Source: Diphasiastrum complanatum
Lineage: Eukaryota; Streptophyta; Lycopodiopsida; Lycopodiales; Lycopodiaceae
Length of the DNA stretch: 64,000 nucleotides
Direction: 5' to 3'
Assembly (NCBI GenBank): GCA_029204225.1
Contig: CM055110.1
Span: 36,390,035-36,454,034, forward strand
Made by a program: the position numbers and the translations under genes. The notes beneath the pieces were generated by a model. The model did no database searches, was not told the DNA's origin, and saw only the letters and a program-made list of their open reading frames with translations. Every line of letters starts with the position of its first letter. The first letter of the stretch is position 1. This document shows, one piece after another, positions 49,481 to 61,938 of this stretch.

Positions 49481-50145
49481 GCTTACGATTGTCTACATCT
49501 CCTCCCCAGCTTGCATCAGAATATCCACTGACCTGATGAAGATTGTCGTTGCTGACATCTCCATAGCAGATGCATTGGTCCATGGTAGCTCGAATATACC
49601 TCATGACTCTTATGAGAGCCTTCCAATGGGTAATGCCAGGATTAGCCATATGTTGGTTAAGTGAGCCTACTGCAAAAGAGATATATGGTCTTGTATAGAC
49701 CATTGCATACATGAGAGATCCAAGTATCGATCGATAAGGATACTCTCTCATATGCTCCTCTTCCTACTTGGTCTGGGGACATTGGTCCTTTGACAAATGT
49801 AGGCCTAGATCCATCGGTGAGTGAGCTAGTTTACAATTCATTAGATTGTATATGTTAAGAACATTGTGAAGATACCTTTGTTGCGGGACGTAAATCAGTC
49901 GTCTCAGTCTGTCTCTGTGGATTTGAATGCCCAGACAGAAGTGTGCTTCGTTCAGATTAGTCATGTCGAACTCTAAAAACAGCATTTGCTTAGAATCTTT
50001 GACCAAATTGGTATTGTTGCTGAAGAACAACGGATGATAATGAAGGATTGCTGCACTGACTTGGAGTAGACGTTGCAATTAGCAGTGCTTGGTTTGAATC
50101 CTTGTTCGATGAGTTGATCCTCTGAAACCAAGCTCTGGCAATAAA
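49481..50145 (-). pseudogene. Copia RT and RNase H fragment
   Basis: The minus strand reads ARAWFQRIN at about 50140, then LFFSNNTNLVKDSKQMLF, HFCLGIQIHRDRLRRLIY, PQQRYLHNVLN (50030-49860), then the RNase H lead RSILGSLMYAM, THWKALIRVMRYIR and SDASWGGDVDNRKPS (to 49480). The first catalytic Asp of RNase H (SDASW) is present. It is a close relative of the copia at 5.4-5.75 kb. Both ends are cut, one by a non-autonomous LTR element at about 50147, the other by a minisatellite. Confidence 0.85.
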
Positions 50146-50224
50146 GGAGTCATAAAAGAAAGCCATTTCATTTGTATGAGGATACACAATTTACTAGAAA
50201 AAGACTACCATCTTTGGGTCTCCA

Positions 50225-50341
<117 letters not shown>

Positions 50342-50474
50342 CACCTTCCTACCTCTTCCTCTTCTTTTTCTCTCTCACATTCTTTCTCCACCTCTGTCTC
50401 TTTCTTGTGCTATGCAGGTTAATGGCAAGGCTGCGCTTCTAGCGAACGCTCCCATACTACACGATCCCCAACAT

Positions 50475-50492
50475 TGGTGTCGTTGTCGGGGA
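50475..50492 (+). other. Primer-binding site, Asp-tRNA type
   Basis: TGGTGTCGTTGTCGGGGA follows the LTR end CCAACAT. It differs in a few bases from TGGCGCCGTTGCCGGGGA, the primer site used by many plant Ty3/gypsy elements. Confidence 0.75.
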
Positions 50493-50599
50493 GCGCCATA
50501 CTATTTTCTTAATTAGCATAGCATCTCTCTTGTTATCTCATTTTTCTTCTCACTATCCTCTTTTCACTACACATGGACTGCATTAAATTCTAATTTTTT

Positions 50600-51000
50600 A
50601 ATTTTTGTGCCTTGCTTGATCCATTTTTTTTCTCCATTTTTTTATGTTTGTTAATTTAATCTAAATAGCTACAGCTTCAAAGCATAGAAAGGGCTTTTTG
50701 GAAGTGTAAATTTTTTTGGATTCCATTTAGTAATAGGCAAGTTACGAATTTTTGAAGTTGGAAAAACATTTTGTACCTTGCAAAAAAATTCTAGAGATTT
50801 TTTAATTTCGTGATTTTTTCTCCCTATTTGATCCACGTTTTGCCCCATTTTTTGTCTTCCTTAATTTTATCTAAATAGCTAGAGCTCTAGAACATAGAAA
50901 GGGCTTTTCGAAGCTTAATTTTTTCTAGATTCCATTTAGTAATAAGCAAGTTACGAATTTTTGAAATTGGTGAAAAAAACATTCTCTGCACATCTTTCAC
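50600..51000. repeat. Tandem duplication, period about 210 bp
   Basis: A block with ATCTAAATAGCTA, CATAGAAAGGGCTTTT, GATTCCATTTAGTAATA and GCAAGTTACGAATTTTTGAA occurs at about 50655-50775 and again at 50865-50985. The copies are roughly 85 percent identical by eye. Confidence 0.8.
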
Positions 51001-51425
51001 ATTTTTACTTCCACATTCTCCAACTTTCACATTCCCACTTTTACATTTCCCAACTTTCACATTTTCACTTCCACATTCCCACTTTTACATTCCTATTTTC
51101 ACATTTCCTCAACATTCACATTCCCACTTTCACTTTCTCACTTTCACATTCCCATTTTTATATTCCCACTTTTACATTCCTTAACTTTCACATTCTCACT
51201 GTTATATTCCCCAACTTCCACATTTCCACTTTCACATTTCCCAACTTTCACATTCTCACTTTCGCTTTCTCACTTTTACATTCCACAACTTTTACATTTC
51301 CCAACTTTCACATTTTCACTTCCACATTCCCCAACTTTCACAATCTCACTTTTACATTTCCCAACTTTCGCATTTCCACTTTCACTTTCCCACTTTGACA
51401 TTCCCCAACTTTTTGCTTTTCAAAT
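50985..51425. repeat. CATTCCCAACTTTCA minisatellite
   Basis: A unit of about 15-20 bp, CCCAACTTTCACATT / CCCACTTTTACATT, repeats some two dozen times. A 145-codon open frame across it encodes only the repeat (TFPNFHIS-like) and is not a gene. Confidence 0.9.
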
Positions 51426-51838
51426 ATTTTGCATTCCCAATATCTGCTTCACACTCTTACATTAAGTTGGCAACATGCTCTTGCAATAAATCCAAACGTG
51501 ACATAAATAAAATAGAGAGCTAAAAGTAGTAGAAACGGGCAACCAGTTGGCATCCTATGTGCGTAAGTTCAACACTGGGCCTTTATAAGTCTTTAACTTA
51601 GACTTTAAAAGTCACAAGGTTCAAGTTTGATCAAAGTTTGTTTGTCAAACTTGTACTATTCAAGTCTAAGATTAGAAAGCACATCTCAACCAAAAAGAAA
51701 CACAAATGCATTTTAATGATTGAGATGAATAAGTGGGCCAATTGAAAGAAAGGAGCCCCCAAACTTCTTTATAAAAAAGAAAGTCATTTTCTTTGTATGG
51801 GAATACACAATTTAATAGAAGGAAACTCTACCATTTTT

Positions 51839-51959
<121 letters not shown>

Positions 51960-52088
51960 CGCCTTCCTGCCTCTTCTTCTTCTCTCTTTTTTCTTTTTCT
52001 CTCACATTCTTTCTCCATCTCTCCCTCTCTTTCTTGTGTTATACAGGTTAAAGGCAAGTTGCGCTCCTAGCGAACGATCCCATACTAC

Positions 52089-53200
52089 ACCCAACTTTGA
52101 GGATGTCATTGATTGTCCCACAATAATTTAGTTGAGAAGAGAGTAAATTGGTGTCCGCCATGCTTGCTCGACTCTCTTGAGTAAAATTTGTCATGACTCC
52201 ACAATCATACATGTTTCTATTTTTTGTCAATGCGCTCCGTACAAAAGTGTCGTCCATGCGTCCACAGTGCATTGTGTTTTTTGTACTAAACGACATAGAA
52301 TAAAATGTGTTAGGAATAATACAAACATGTAAAAAATTGCACGTACAAATAGTTTAATTAACATCTGAATGATGATCATCATAGCTTACATGTAAATCAC
52401 ACCCCCTTGCAATTCCCACTCTCTCTTTGTTACTTCCTAGTTGTTTGTCGAGGCTGCTCAAAGGAAATCACGTAGCCAATCAAGCGTCATGTCCTTGGGT
52501 AGAAGGGCGAGGTCAGGTGGATATGGTTATCTTCTATGCCCTCTCCTAAAAGTGGCTTGAGCGGTTAGTCTACGAGCCTTGGCCTCTTTCTATAGTGAAA
52601 TCCACTTTTGCATTTCTGCGCTATTAAGAATGCAAAACTTATTTACCTTCTCCTTGAAGGACTCACTCATTCTCATGATCACTCCTTTTCCTTGAGGAAC
52701 CTCCCCGACAACACGCTCATCATCCTTCTTATCCCAAAGACAAGGAATAGAAGGATCGCTATGAGCAAGGAACTTTGTGATATAAACCATGGACTTTTGC
52801 ACTAGCCATCCTTCGCCATGCTACCCTCGGGCCTTGCTCTTTGTCTTACGATGTCTTTCAATGTTTTCATGTATCGTTTCAAGAAAAAACATCCAACGAC
52901 TATGGACAATGCCTAGATTAAAAATATGGATCAATGTTAATGAGAGAACATTGTAATTACCACAATAGCAATAGTCTAGGATGGACTATGAATAGGCAAT
53001 TGACGCAAGTAGATGATATACCTGCAATGGCCACCTCATCTACCATATGCACAATCAGATGAATTTGAATGGTGAGAATGGATGTGGAAAAGTGCTTCTC
53101 GATCAAATACATTACCTTGATGGAGCTTTGTCTTGCCGCCTCAATGGATGCCAGTGGTATCTCTTTCAATGAAATGTATCTTCATAAGAAAAGTAAACAA
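52089..53200 (-). pseudogene. CACTA (En/Spm) transposase remnant, DUF4218-like region
   Basis: On the minus strand, 53169-53030 reads LIEKHFSTSILTIQIHLIVH and MVDEVAIAG, matching the block in TNP2-type CACTA transposases that reads LEKxFPPSFFDVxxHLxxHL. Further down, 52660-52590 reads FCILNSAEMQKWISL and about 52230-52100 reads MYDCGVMTNFTQESRA followed by LNYCGTINDIL, as in the C-terminal half of the same family. Stops and frame changes are frequent and no CACTA termini are visible. The match is by recognition, not search. Confidence 0.65.
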
Positions 53201-53573
53201 CAATGACATATGCGTTAGTAAAGCGAGTTATAAAAAAGTTCCAAGAATCTTTTGAAAAATGCTTACCATTATTATTTGATCTTAGTGCCTTGATAGTAGT
53301 ACACTTGGCTTTTTAGAAGACATATACAAGTAGAGTCCAACAAATCCATCAATAAAGGTGAATCCCACTCTTGCAAGACTTAGGAAGTGACCTTTTTAAT
53401 AAAATTACTTTAGCACATTACATACATTCTTATTTTCCCTTACTTTCCCACCATCAAATGGATCCAAAAAACAATCAAATGCAAAGAGGTAAGAGCCTCA
53501 AGTTTTGCCATTTAGGTGTCAAAATAATCTAAGTGCTCATGGTGGAGGGTGTACTACATAGAAATGCATCTTC

Positions 53574-53577
<4 letters not shown>
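53201..53577. other. No gene recognised
   Basis: AT-rich spacer between the CACTA remnant and the GA array. It may hold more degraded CACTA sequence. Confidence 0.35.
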
Positions 53578-53901
<324 letters not shown>

Positions 53902-54025
53902 AGACGAGTTTCATGTTTTTATGCTACATAGTTGTTCTTCCTTCTATACATGTATGATGCTTAGTTCCTAGTATTTTTATAGTTCAATTTTTATCACATA
54001 AACTAGAAATCAGTTAATTTAACTG

Positions 54026-56645
54026 ATGGAGGGAGATGATGATGGAGATGGTGTAGGAGATCTTTACATGAGCTTTTGTGAGGAGATATTGGAGACATCT
54101 CAGTTATTGGAAAAGAACAGTGGGTTGGTCCAGAAGGGAATGGTGCCGAAAGCCAGGAGCCAAATGCAACTCAGGAACAGGTTGAGGCAAGGAGCAGGGA
54201 GGGAAAAGAAAAGCAAGTACAAGAGGATGGTAGCAATTTTAGCTTGCCTCACAAGGTAGCAACAACCAATGGGCCAAAGAATCAAGGCCACCAGCCTTTG
54301 GAGAATGCAAAAGGCAAGATGGGAGAGAAATCCAGCTTTGGAGATGACATAAGAGCCAAGATAAACCATGTATGAACCATGAGCTCACAAAGTGGAAAGA
54401 ACAACAAGGAAAAGGCAAGGAAGCAAGGAAATCACTGGCCAAAAGCAAGGAGAGGTCCCCTCTAGCGAGGACAACAAGAAGACAGCCAAATGGGCTAACA
54501 TTGTGGCTAATTTATGTCAAGATGAAAGGGAAGAGGCCGTCCCAAAGGCCTTAAAGGTTGGGTCACAAGTTGGAGAGAGTTACACAAGCAAGGAGGGTCA
54601 GCCCAACAAGCTCATGAATGATGGCAGCTTCTCACCTGGCTTCACCCCACAGAAACATGCACATCAGACCAAGGATGGGCAGCCAAAGAGCACCAATGAG
54701 GAGGTGATTATCAATCTTCCTATTGAGTTGGAGAGGGCAACGTTGGCGAAATTCAGAAAGAGAGCTCTTATTGGATTATGCATAGGTCCAAGGCCCCCGC
54801 TAGAAGACTTGAGATGATGGATCCTCTCCCAATGGACTAAACAAGGGATTATCCTCAATAAGGTATAGTTCTTCCCGAAAAACTATTTCTGCTTTTTATT
54901 TGCTGATGAGGAGAGTGCCAAAAGAGCGTTAGTGGAGGGACCCTAGATCTATAGGGCATCCCCTATCATCTTGTTTTTGTATGATCTAGAATTCAATCTA
55001 GATAAGAAAAGACCTACTCTTGTACTGGTGTGGGTGGAGTTAATCGATGTGCCTTGTCATCCACCTGGTTGCACCTATTGGTAAGTACTTTGGCCAGAGG
55101 AAAGAGGATAGAGGCTTCAACCCAAGATGGTTTCCACAGTGTTGGTAGAAGTGGACCTTGGGAAGGATCTGCCAGGACACATAAAGGTGATGGAAAGCTC
55201 TTACATATCAGATATAAAGGTAGTCTACAAATCACTACCTGATGCATGTTTCTATTGCCGATAGAAAGGCCACCTAATCAAGCACTACCCAAGCAAGGTA
55301 GAGAACCAAGCCAAGAAGGACTCTAAATCGGTAGAAAAAGGTAGGGAAAGAGGCCAGAAGATGGATGAAGAAGGCTTCACCTTGCTCAAAGACAATCGCT
55401 CACAAGACTTTTACTAAAAAGAAGGGAGCAAAGGAGATAGAGGAAAGAGGTAGGTTTCAGGTGCTAGATAGCCTCATGAGTAAAGATGAGGATTTTTTTC
55501 TAGAGCAGACTGAACAATAGGAAAATGATCAAGTGCCACCGGAGGAGGATGAGGGACTCACTCTCTACAGGAGAAGAGATGGCCTTAGGGGATCAGGAGC
55601 ATAGTAGAACAAAAGAGACAACTCCAACCAACACTTCTACAAAGCAAAGCAGCCCTCAAAATAGGTGAGGAGACCTCTAAACTATTGAATTCCATAGGAC
55701 CAAAAGCCTCTTAGGGTAGCCCTAAGGTTAGCCAAGGTGTGGCCTCACCAAAGGAGATCCAAAGTGATAAGGAAGTTTTGGACAGTTTGAGGCAGGCAGG
55801 TTCTAACATCAATAACTCCCTACAAGAGGATGAACAGTTGTACATCAACCATATGAGACTCCCCCACAACCCAAGGAAGCTTCTGACAGTCTGTTGTACA
55901 CTCAGAAGATGAGAAAAATCGAAGTTTTGAGGCCTAGTACATATAAAACAACCGCAAAACCCCTGTTGGAAAAATAGAAAGTTTGAAGGGCAAACATGTC
56001 GTTCTGTTGTACAACATCCCGGAACAATCATTCCAAGACAGTGAAATTGGAGCTGATAGTAGGCCGTACAATTAAGTCTTTAGAAAAGTTAAGAGATAAT
56101 GGAAAAAATTAGACAAGGACAACCGAGACTGAAAATGGAAGGAAGCTAGGAGACTCTATCTCTCGTCCACCTATCCAAGAAGTCATCGAAGACACTGAAG
56201 CTGAGGGCAGACAAAGTTTGTGTGCCCTTGAGGTTAGCTCCATAAAAAATTTATTCCTCATGGATACGAATGGGATATTGGAAAGTGAAAGAGTCCAAGA
56301 GGAAATATCCCCCCCCCAACAAACCGAAGAAGAAGAGGAGAGTGAAGAACTTGGGAGGTAGGATTGTTAAAAGATCTTCATAATGATAATGCTCTCAACA
56401 AATACAAGGGGCCTCTCAGAGGAGGAGAAGGCTAGAGCTTGGAGGAAATGGTTGTGAAAAAATCAAGTTACTCCGGATCTCATATCCATGCAAGAAGTCA
56501 AGGCTAGTGGGGAGGTTCTCAAAATGAATCTGGAAAAAGTGTCAAGAGATCATTGTTGGTACTGGACGGAGCACCCAAGAGGGCAAGGAGGGATTGTATT
56601 GGGTATCCATAGGAGGATAAGGAGTAAGGTGGAGCAAGTCTTGTG
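54026..56645 (+). pseudogene. L1-type LINE remnant: ORF1 and start of ORF2 endonuclease
   Basis: ORF1 starts as an acidic and Lys-rich N-terminus (from 54026). It continues through TAKWANIVANL (54483), a DUF4283-like block with NLPIELERATLAKFRKRALIG, then LFADEESAKRALVEGP (54900-54945), ending in a CCHC knuckle, CFYC-x-KGH-x4 with the last Cys changed to Tyr (55245-55290). Stops and frameshifts break it. From about 56380 the ORF2 endonuclease begins: STNTRGLSEEEKARAWRKWL, DLISMQEVKA with the active-site Glu, and GGIVLGIHRRI. It is cut at 56650 by a family C LTR. The rest of ORF2 is absent. Confidence 0.8.
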
Positions 56646-56652
56646 GAGCGAC

Positions 56653-56922
56653 TGTAAAGACCAATAGGGACAACCCCTAAAATGGGGATAGGAAAACACA
56701 ACAGAGACAATGGAGCAAAACCACCCAACCAATCCTAGATCCCTCTTGGATCTAGCCCCCAAGCCATGCCATGTGACAACAAGAGGAGAAGAGATCTACA
56801 AGTAACTTGGACCAAAGTCGTCGACGAGATAATTTCTACCTCAATATATAGAGAGTAGGATCCTGTGCATGAGCACATGCAATCGCCATACAGGTCAACT
56901 ATAATTAGATCACAGCTCTTCA
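56653..56922 (-). mobile_element. Solo LTR, family C, 270 bp
   Basis: On the minus strand it starts TGAAGAGCTGTGATC and ends GGTCTTTACA. It aligns along its length with 30512-30936 except for two extra promoter units there. It has one TATA box (CTCTATATATTGAGG). It interrupts the LINE endonuclease. Flanking pentamers do not match as a target duplication. Confidence 0.8.
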
Positions 56923-57199
56923 TGCATACCTCCTGCCTAAATCAGTCACATGTCCATGCACTACTCCATATGTCTCAATTAGAGTGTCTAAATCCTCTCA
57001 AGGCTCTTAATCACCAACAGGCCTGGATGTGGAATAAAATCTAGGCGTGACCAGAAATCTCGAACACTGGATGGGCGGTCAACCATATTAGGACTATTCC
57101 ATGTCCTTAGCGGAATATGGTCGTAACAGTGACAACCATGATTGGATGGAGGTAAGACTCCAGTGAGAGGGGTGCTTGTTCAGCCTCCTCTTTTTCTAT

Positions 57200-58091
57200 G
57201 CCAAGAATACACCAGGTGAGAGGATCCCATTGTGGAGACAACTGGATGAGAAAGGTGTGGAAATCTACAAAATTGGACCAAGAATGGATCCTAAAATGAT
57301 CCACAAGAGTGATTGGATGTTAGATACAATTGATCTATCAATCTACACAAGATTTAGATCAATCTAGATCAAATTTAGATGAGAAAATCTAACAAGAATA
57401 ATCATAAATGAAAGGGAATTGTACTTGCTGGTTTTACACGTGTGGAAACCTGTCAGAGTACGGACTCTAGCCTGAATCAAAGTACAATATGATAGGAACC
57501 CAAAACTATCAAGAAAAATCAAGACAAATGATAAAATTGACAAGAATTGCCTCCAAAACAAAGATTGGTGTTGCTTGTTGATTATGGCCAAATGTGGCTC
57601 TATATATACAGAAAGTGGAAGCTCGTGGTACTGATCATCCCTGTGATCTCACTCACATGTGTGAGGGTGCTTTGTCATGTGATGATTCATCATGCAAAAT
57701 TGACACTTGGACAAAACCTTCTATTTTGAGCACTTTTGGTCCATTTTTCTACTATATAGAGAACTAGTGAAAACTCTTCTAGAAGTGCAAATTCGACTTC
57801 CTCAGCCTATTCCACCCGTGTGAGAAAACCTCTACACATGGGATTTGACACCTAATCTCATGATGTGGCTTCATGCAATCTCTAGATTGATGCCATGTGG
57901 CATATGCCTAAAAAACATGATTTTGGTCTTTTTAGCCAATAGAACTTGATTTAAACTATGTGTACAAGCTATATGATTGTACTACATGAAAATACATTTA
58001 TTTCACACATGGGAACAGGCTCCACACATGTGTAATCATCCTATATACATAGATTAGGCCTTGACCAAGCATAATTTTTGCATTTTTCACA
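57200..58091 (-). mobile_element. LTR family D, minus orientation
   Basis: On the minus strand it begins TGTGAAAAATGCAAAAATTA and matches 9661-10480 over most of its length, with repeated CACATGTG palindromes and a TATATATAGAGCC box near 57605. The 3' end is not fixed. The match ends around 57280-57200. Confidence 0.6.
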
Positions 58092-58880
58092 AAAGGGGGC
58101 AAAATATGCCTAATGGGAGAATTTAACATGGTGGAATTTTAGCAGCAGGACAAAACTTGAAATAAGAGGAAAAAAAGAAAAAATGTAGCAGATAACTCTA
58201 TAGAAGGATTTGCATGACACTCTTAGACCAAACTCTTGCAATCTAGTATCGAACTTGGCACAAGGCCATAGTTACAGTGTTACAAAAGAAAAACAAGTGA
58301 TAACGTATAACATTTATTTACATAGCATGCAATAAGACAATTATGTCTTAGATTACTTTCACTCAGATAAATTATATGGGTTATCATCTAGACACAAAAC
58401 TCATGATTCATCAGGCGGTAGCTCAAAACTTGGCTCCACGGTATGATATCAATTGCTTGGTCATAGAGATGTAATGAAGACACGGATCTGAGGTGGTACA
58501 TTCTCGGTCTTATCTATGGATGGTGTTTGAGATAGACCTTACATGGTTGCTAGATAGGATGTAACTCTATTTGGATTGGAAGCCACTATGTATCCGTGGA
58601 TGACAAAAGAATCAGTAAGACTAGACGAGCCTAGACACATCTAATACTACTAATTTTAGTAAGGTGCAAATGGATCAACTTGATGAGCAGGCACATTGGT
58701 ATCTTCTAGATAATACATCGTTGGGTCTACGTAGTCGGAATCAACTTGGGTGATAGACGATGTAGCAATATGTTGACTCTCTACAAAAGGTTGTTGTGTT
58801 GGATGTGGAGCAATCGGCCTTGAATAAGAAGACTTTGGTTGAGAATGTAAAAGTGATGTAGGATGGTTTATAGAATCATA
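58092..58880. other. No gene recognised
   Basis: AT-rich. Parts of 58420-58860 resemble degraded retroelement sequence by composition, but no motif can be named. Confidence 0.35.
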
Positions 58881-58883
58881 GGA

Positions 58884-59175
58884 TCAAGGTTGATGAAAAA
58901 CTGGGCCTATTGGCCTTGGTTGGCCTTGGTTGATGAGGAACTGAGGCCACCGTGAGTGCAATCCACATGGCTGTGTCTGACTTTTCAATATTCTCATACC
59001 ATTCCTTTGCATCGCCAAGTAGGATAATGGGGAATAGTCTGAGCTTTTCGGCTTCAAAAGTATCGCCGTAGAACGTACAAGTGTTTTCAAAGTCTTGAAG
59101 AAATCGTACAGGGTTGGTTTCTCCATCATATTTGGTGCATCAATCCGTGGAAATCTCCTTTCCACTTTGGGATGA
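58884..59175 (-). pseudogene. Ty3/gypsy gag (Retrotrans_gag) fragment
   Basis: The minus strand reads RKGISTD and KYDGETNPVRFLQDFENTC-like sequence, then EAEKLRLFPIILLGDAKEWYENI across two frames. This is the conserved gag block (fxxxLxGxAxxWYxxL) of gypsy elements. The frame changes in the middle. Confidence 0.65.
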
Positions 59176-60229
59176 GGCTGATCTGACTTCCCACTCGTGT
59201 GCTCTAGCAGAAAATCAATACTTAGGTGATGGATGGTGGATGATGAGTGTGATATCCTACTCGCTTATCTATGGCTCCCTACCAGGTTATATCCAAGGCA
59301 GTCCCTACTGAATATACCTAAGGCTTATCCCAACTAGACGAGGTAGGAATATGTGACCAAGATGTTGATGGTAATTGTGAATATGTACAGGCCTAAGTAT
59401 AAAGATATCTCACTGTTTCACTTTTGGCGATGACAGATCTCATTTTCACGCTTGGATTGATGATGCAAAGTTTCCAAGTTTAGATCTTTCGAGAGGTACT
59501 TGGGTATGACTTTGCTAGTTTTAGCTCTGGAGAATTCGCACACAAGTGAAGAGGTTCGCACAAAGGCCAAGCTTGCCAAAACGAGTACCGTGTGAGTATT
59601 ATTTGAGAAAAGATCCAAAATTTGTATCGTTAGATGATTTGGAGGAGGTTGCTATGTTTTTCTCACCTTCTCTGGACTTTCCTGATGTTTTTGGAACCCC
59701 ACCGGTCAGAAGTAACTCAGGATACAAAACTTTCACTCAAAAAACTCAACGTTTGTTAGCTTGAGGTTATGACAGTCCATATGCTCCTTGCCATCTGAAC
59801 GCTGTTAACATACCATTGGACTCCTTACGAGAAAAGCAGCTGTCTCAGGCAAACTTGTTACAAAACAAGCTCTCTCTATGTCGAGATGCTATGCAAAGTG
59901 TATCTGCAAGAGCTTGGATTTTTCTGAGTGGAACCATATGATGTTGATCTTAGAGGATTTTACTAAGTTTCAAGTGCTTGAAATTATGGGTCTTCATTGT
60001 GATCACAAATGAACTTTTCTGGATAGAATTCACATGCATGCCTGGGACTCGCACAAGTCCAGATCTTGCCAAAAAATAGACTATGCGAGTACTAGATAGT
60101 TCTATTTCAGGAGAGATCAAAGATTTTGCACTTGAAAATATTTCTACAAGTTTTTTCTGGATTTTCTTACCTTATTTGGGAGTTTTTTTTTTTTTTGAAA
60201 TTACTCACCTCCTCTAGGATTGTTGTAGC
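59176..60229. other. No gene recognised; short open segments
   Basis: On the plus strand a broken reading at 59560-59940 gives RVPCEYYLRKDPKFVSLDDL, then SGYKTFTQKTQRLLA, and after a stop GYDSPYAPCHLNAVNIPLDSL. It looks once-coding, of unknown family, possibly a retroelement gag or accessory ORF. Confidence 0.35.
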
Positions 60230-60234
60230 TGACG

Positions 60235-61072
60235 AGAATCAGGGAATGACTCGTAGAGACAGGGGAATGACTCGCACAGACACGGGAACTTACTCGCACA
60301 CAATGAAAAATGAATCGTTCAAAGAAATTTACGACTCGCACAGGCGTGTTCAGTGCAAAAAATGACTCGTGCAAGGGTGGGAGATGACTCGTGGACGGAA
60401 ACGTACTACTCACAGATGACTCGTATAGGATATGACTCGTGGATGGAAACGTACTACTCGCAGATGACTCATGTAGAAGATGACTTGCGCAAAAAAATGA
60501 CTCATGGACAGAAACGGACGACTCGCACATGACTCGTGCAAAAAAAAAAAATGACTCGTGGACGGAAAGGGATGACTCGCACAGGACTCGCACAGAAGAT
60601 GACTCATGCAAAAAAATGACTCGTGGATGGAAACAGACGACTTGCAGAGGCGTGTAGAGTGCAAAAAATGACTCGTGCAAGGGTAAGTTACTACTCGCAG
60701 ATGACTCGTACAAAAGATGACTCGCAAAAAATGACTCGTGCAAGGTAATTTACTACTTGCAGATGACTCGTACAGAAGATGACTCGAAAAAAAATGACTC
60801 GTGCAAGAGTAATTTACTACTCGCAGATGACTCGTACAAAAGATGACTCGCAAAAAAAGACTCGTGCAAGAGTAATTTACTACTCGTAGATGACTCGTAT
60901 AGAAGATGACTCGCAAAAAAATGACTCGTGCAAGAGTGGTAGAGGTAATGACTTAGAATTTAACAAAAAATGACTCGTACAGCACAAAAATGACTCGCAT
61001 AACACAAAAAATGACTCGCACAACAAAATGGTAGAGGTAATAACGCAAAATTGCAAAAATGACTCGCACCGG
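60235..61072. repeat. TGACTCG minisatellite
   Basis: By my count about 26 exact TGACTCG heptamers lie in 840 bp. They are arranged in units of about 60-65 bp (GATGACTCGTACAAAAGATG, ACTCGCAAAAAATGACTCGT, GCAAGAGTAATTTACTACTC), clearest at 60660-60930, and looser units with GTGGACGGAAACG at 60370-60640. Long minus-strand open frames (up to 180 codons) encode only this repeat (HESFFxxR-like). Confidence 0.9.
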
Positions 61073-61880
61073 GGGGACCTGAAAATCAGATTAGAAAATA
61101 GGTTTTTTGAGAAGAAATCCATGTGGAGCTCATATTGGTACTTGCACAACTGAAAAAGATAGATCTTGAGATCTACAAAGGTCGAAAATGGGCTGTGCGA
61201 GTGGGGTCTTGCATGGAAATTAGTAAGAATAAGCTTGAAGGCCCCCTCTAGACGAAAGGAAATGGAAATAAGGGCTATTTGAGTTTTTGAAGGGACCTAA
61301 ATTCTACTTCAAATTGAAGATTCTTTAAAGACGTTCAAGTGCCTTATGCACTTCTGGCCCTTTCAAATGAAGTTCACAACGGATTTAAGAGGATCCAATG
61401 GCTATCAAGGATCCAACGGCCCATGGCCCTCCCTGAGTACCTCATCATGACCGTCCATTAGCTTAATTCAAAATCCAACGCTCCTCTCTGGATCTGTGCT
61501 GTGGGACAAGTAAGCCACAGAGACTAACTTAACTTTGAATCACACTGGTGCCATGGGACAAACCCCCAATAGGCCTTTGTGACTAACTTTTACTTAACTT
61601 GAAATTACATATCTATGTGCAGTTCCCATGACAATTTAAACTTAGAACTAAATAACTTAAGCCAGTACGGATACCGTAAAAGCCTAAACTTGCTGGGCAA
61701 GTTCTACGTTTAAATCCTATCCTACTTGTATTTTTGAAGATGTTTCGCAGGATGGCTAGAATATTCCTTGGAATATCAGCCTACAATAATCTCGCCCTCC
61801 TCTGTTTCGGGACCTCAATGCCTTTTAAGGCAAGAGGAATATTTGCTACAAAATTGCCTTCCTCTATATTAGGAAGGACT
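61073..61880. other. No gene recognised
   Basis: Spacer between the minisatellite and the presumed 3' UTR of the minus-strand H3/Ulp1-like gene. Nothing else is supported. Confidence 0.4.
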
Positions 61881-61886
61881 TTTATT
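61881..61886 (-). terminator. Polyadenylation signal AATAAA of the H3/Ulp1-like locus
   Basis: On the minus strand AATAAA occurs 53 nt after the TAA stop at 61941-61939, a normal distance for a plant near-upstream element. Confidence 0.5.
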
Positions 61887-61938
61887 CCTTTTTGATCATA
61901 TAAAATAAGATATGCATCCTGAACAACCTGAAAGTCTG

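Noticed and set aside
50961-51398. 145-codon open frame
   Set aside because: Encodes only the CATTCCCAACTTTCA minisatellite inside a non-coding element.
60201-60916. Minus-strand open frames of 168-180 codons
   Set aside because: They are translations of the TGACTCG minisatellite; open in more than one frame because the unit lacks stops.
60660-60930. Possible CRISPR-like array (regular repeats with short spacers)
   Set aside because: The spacers are themselves repeats, the unit drifts, and the context is eukaryotic nuclear DNA.
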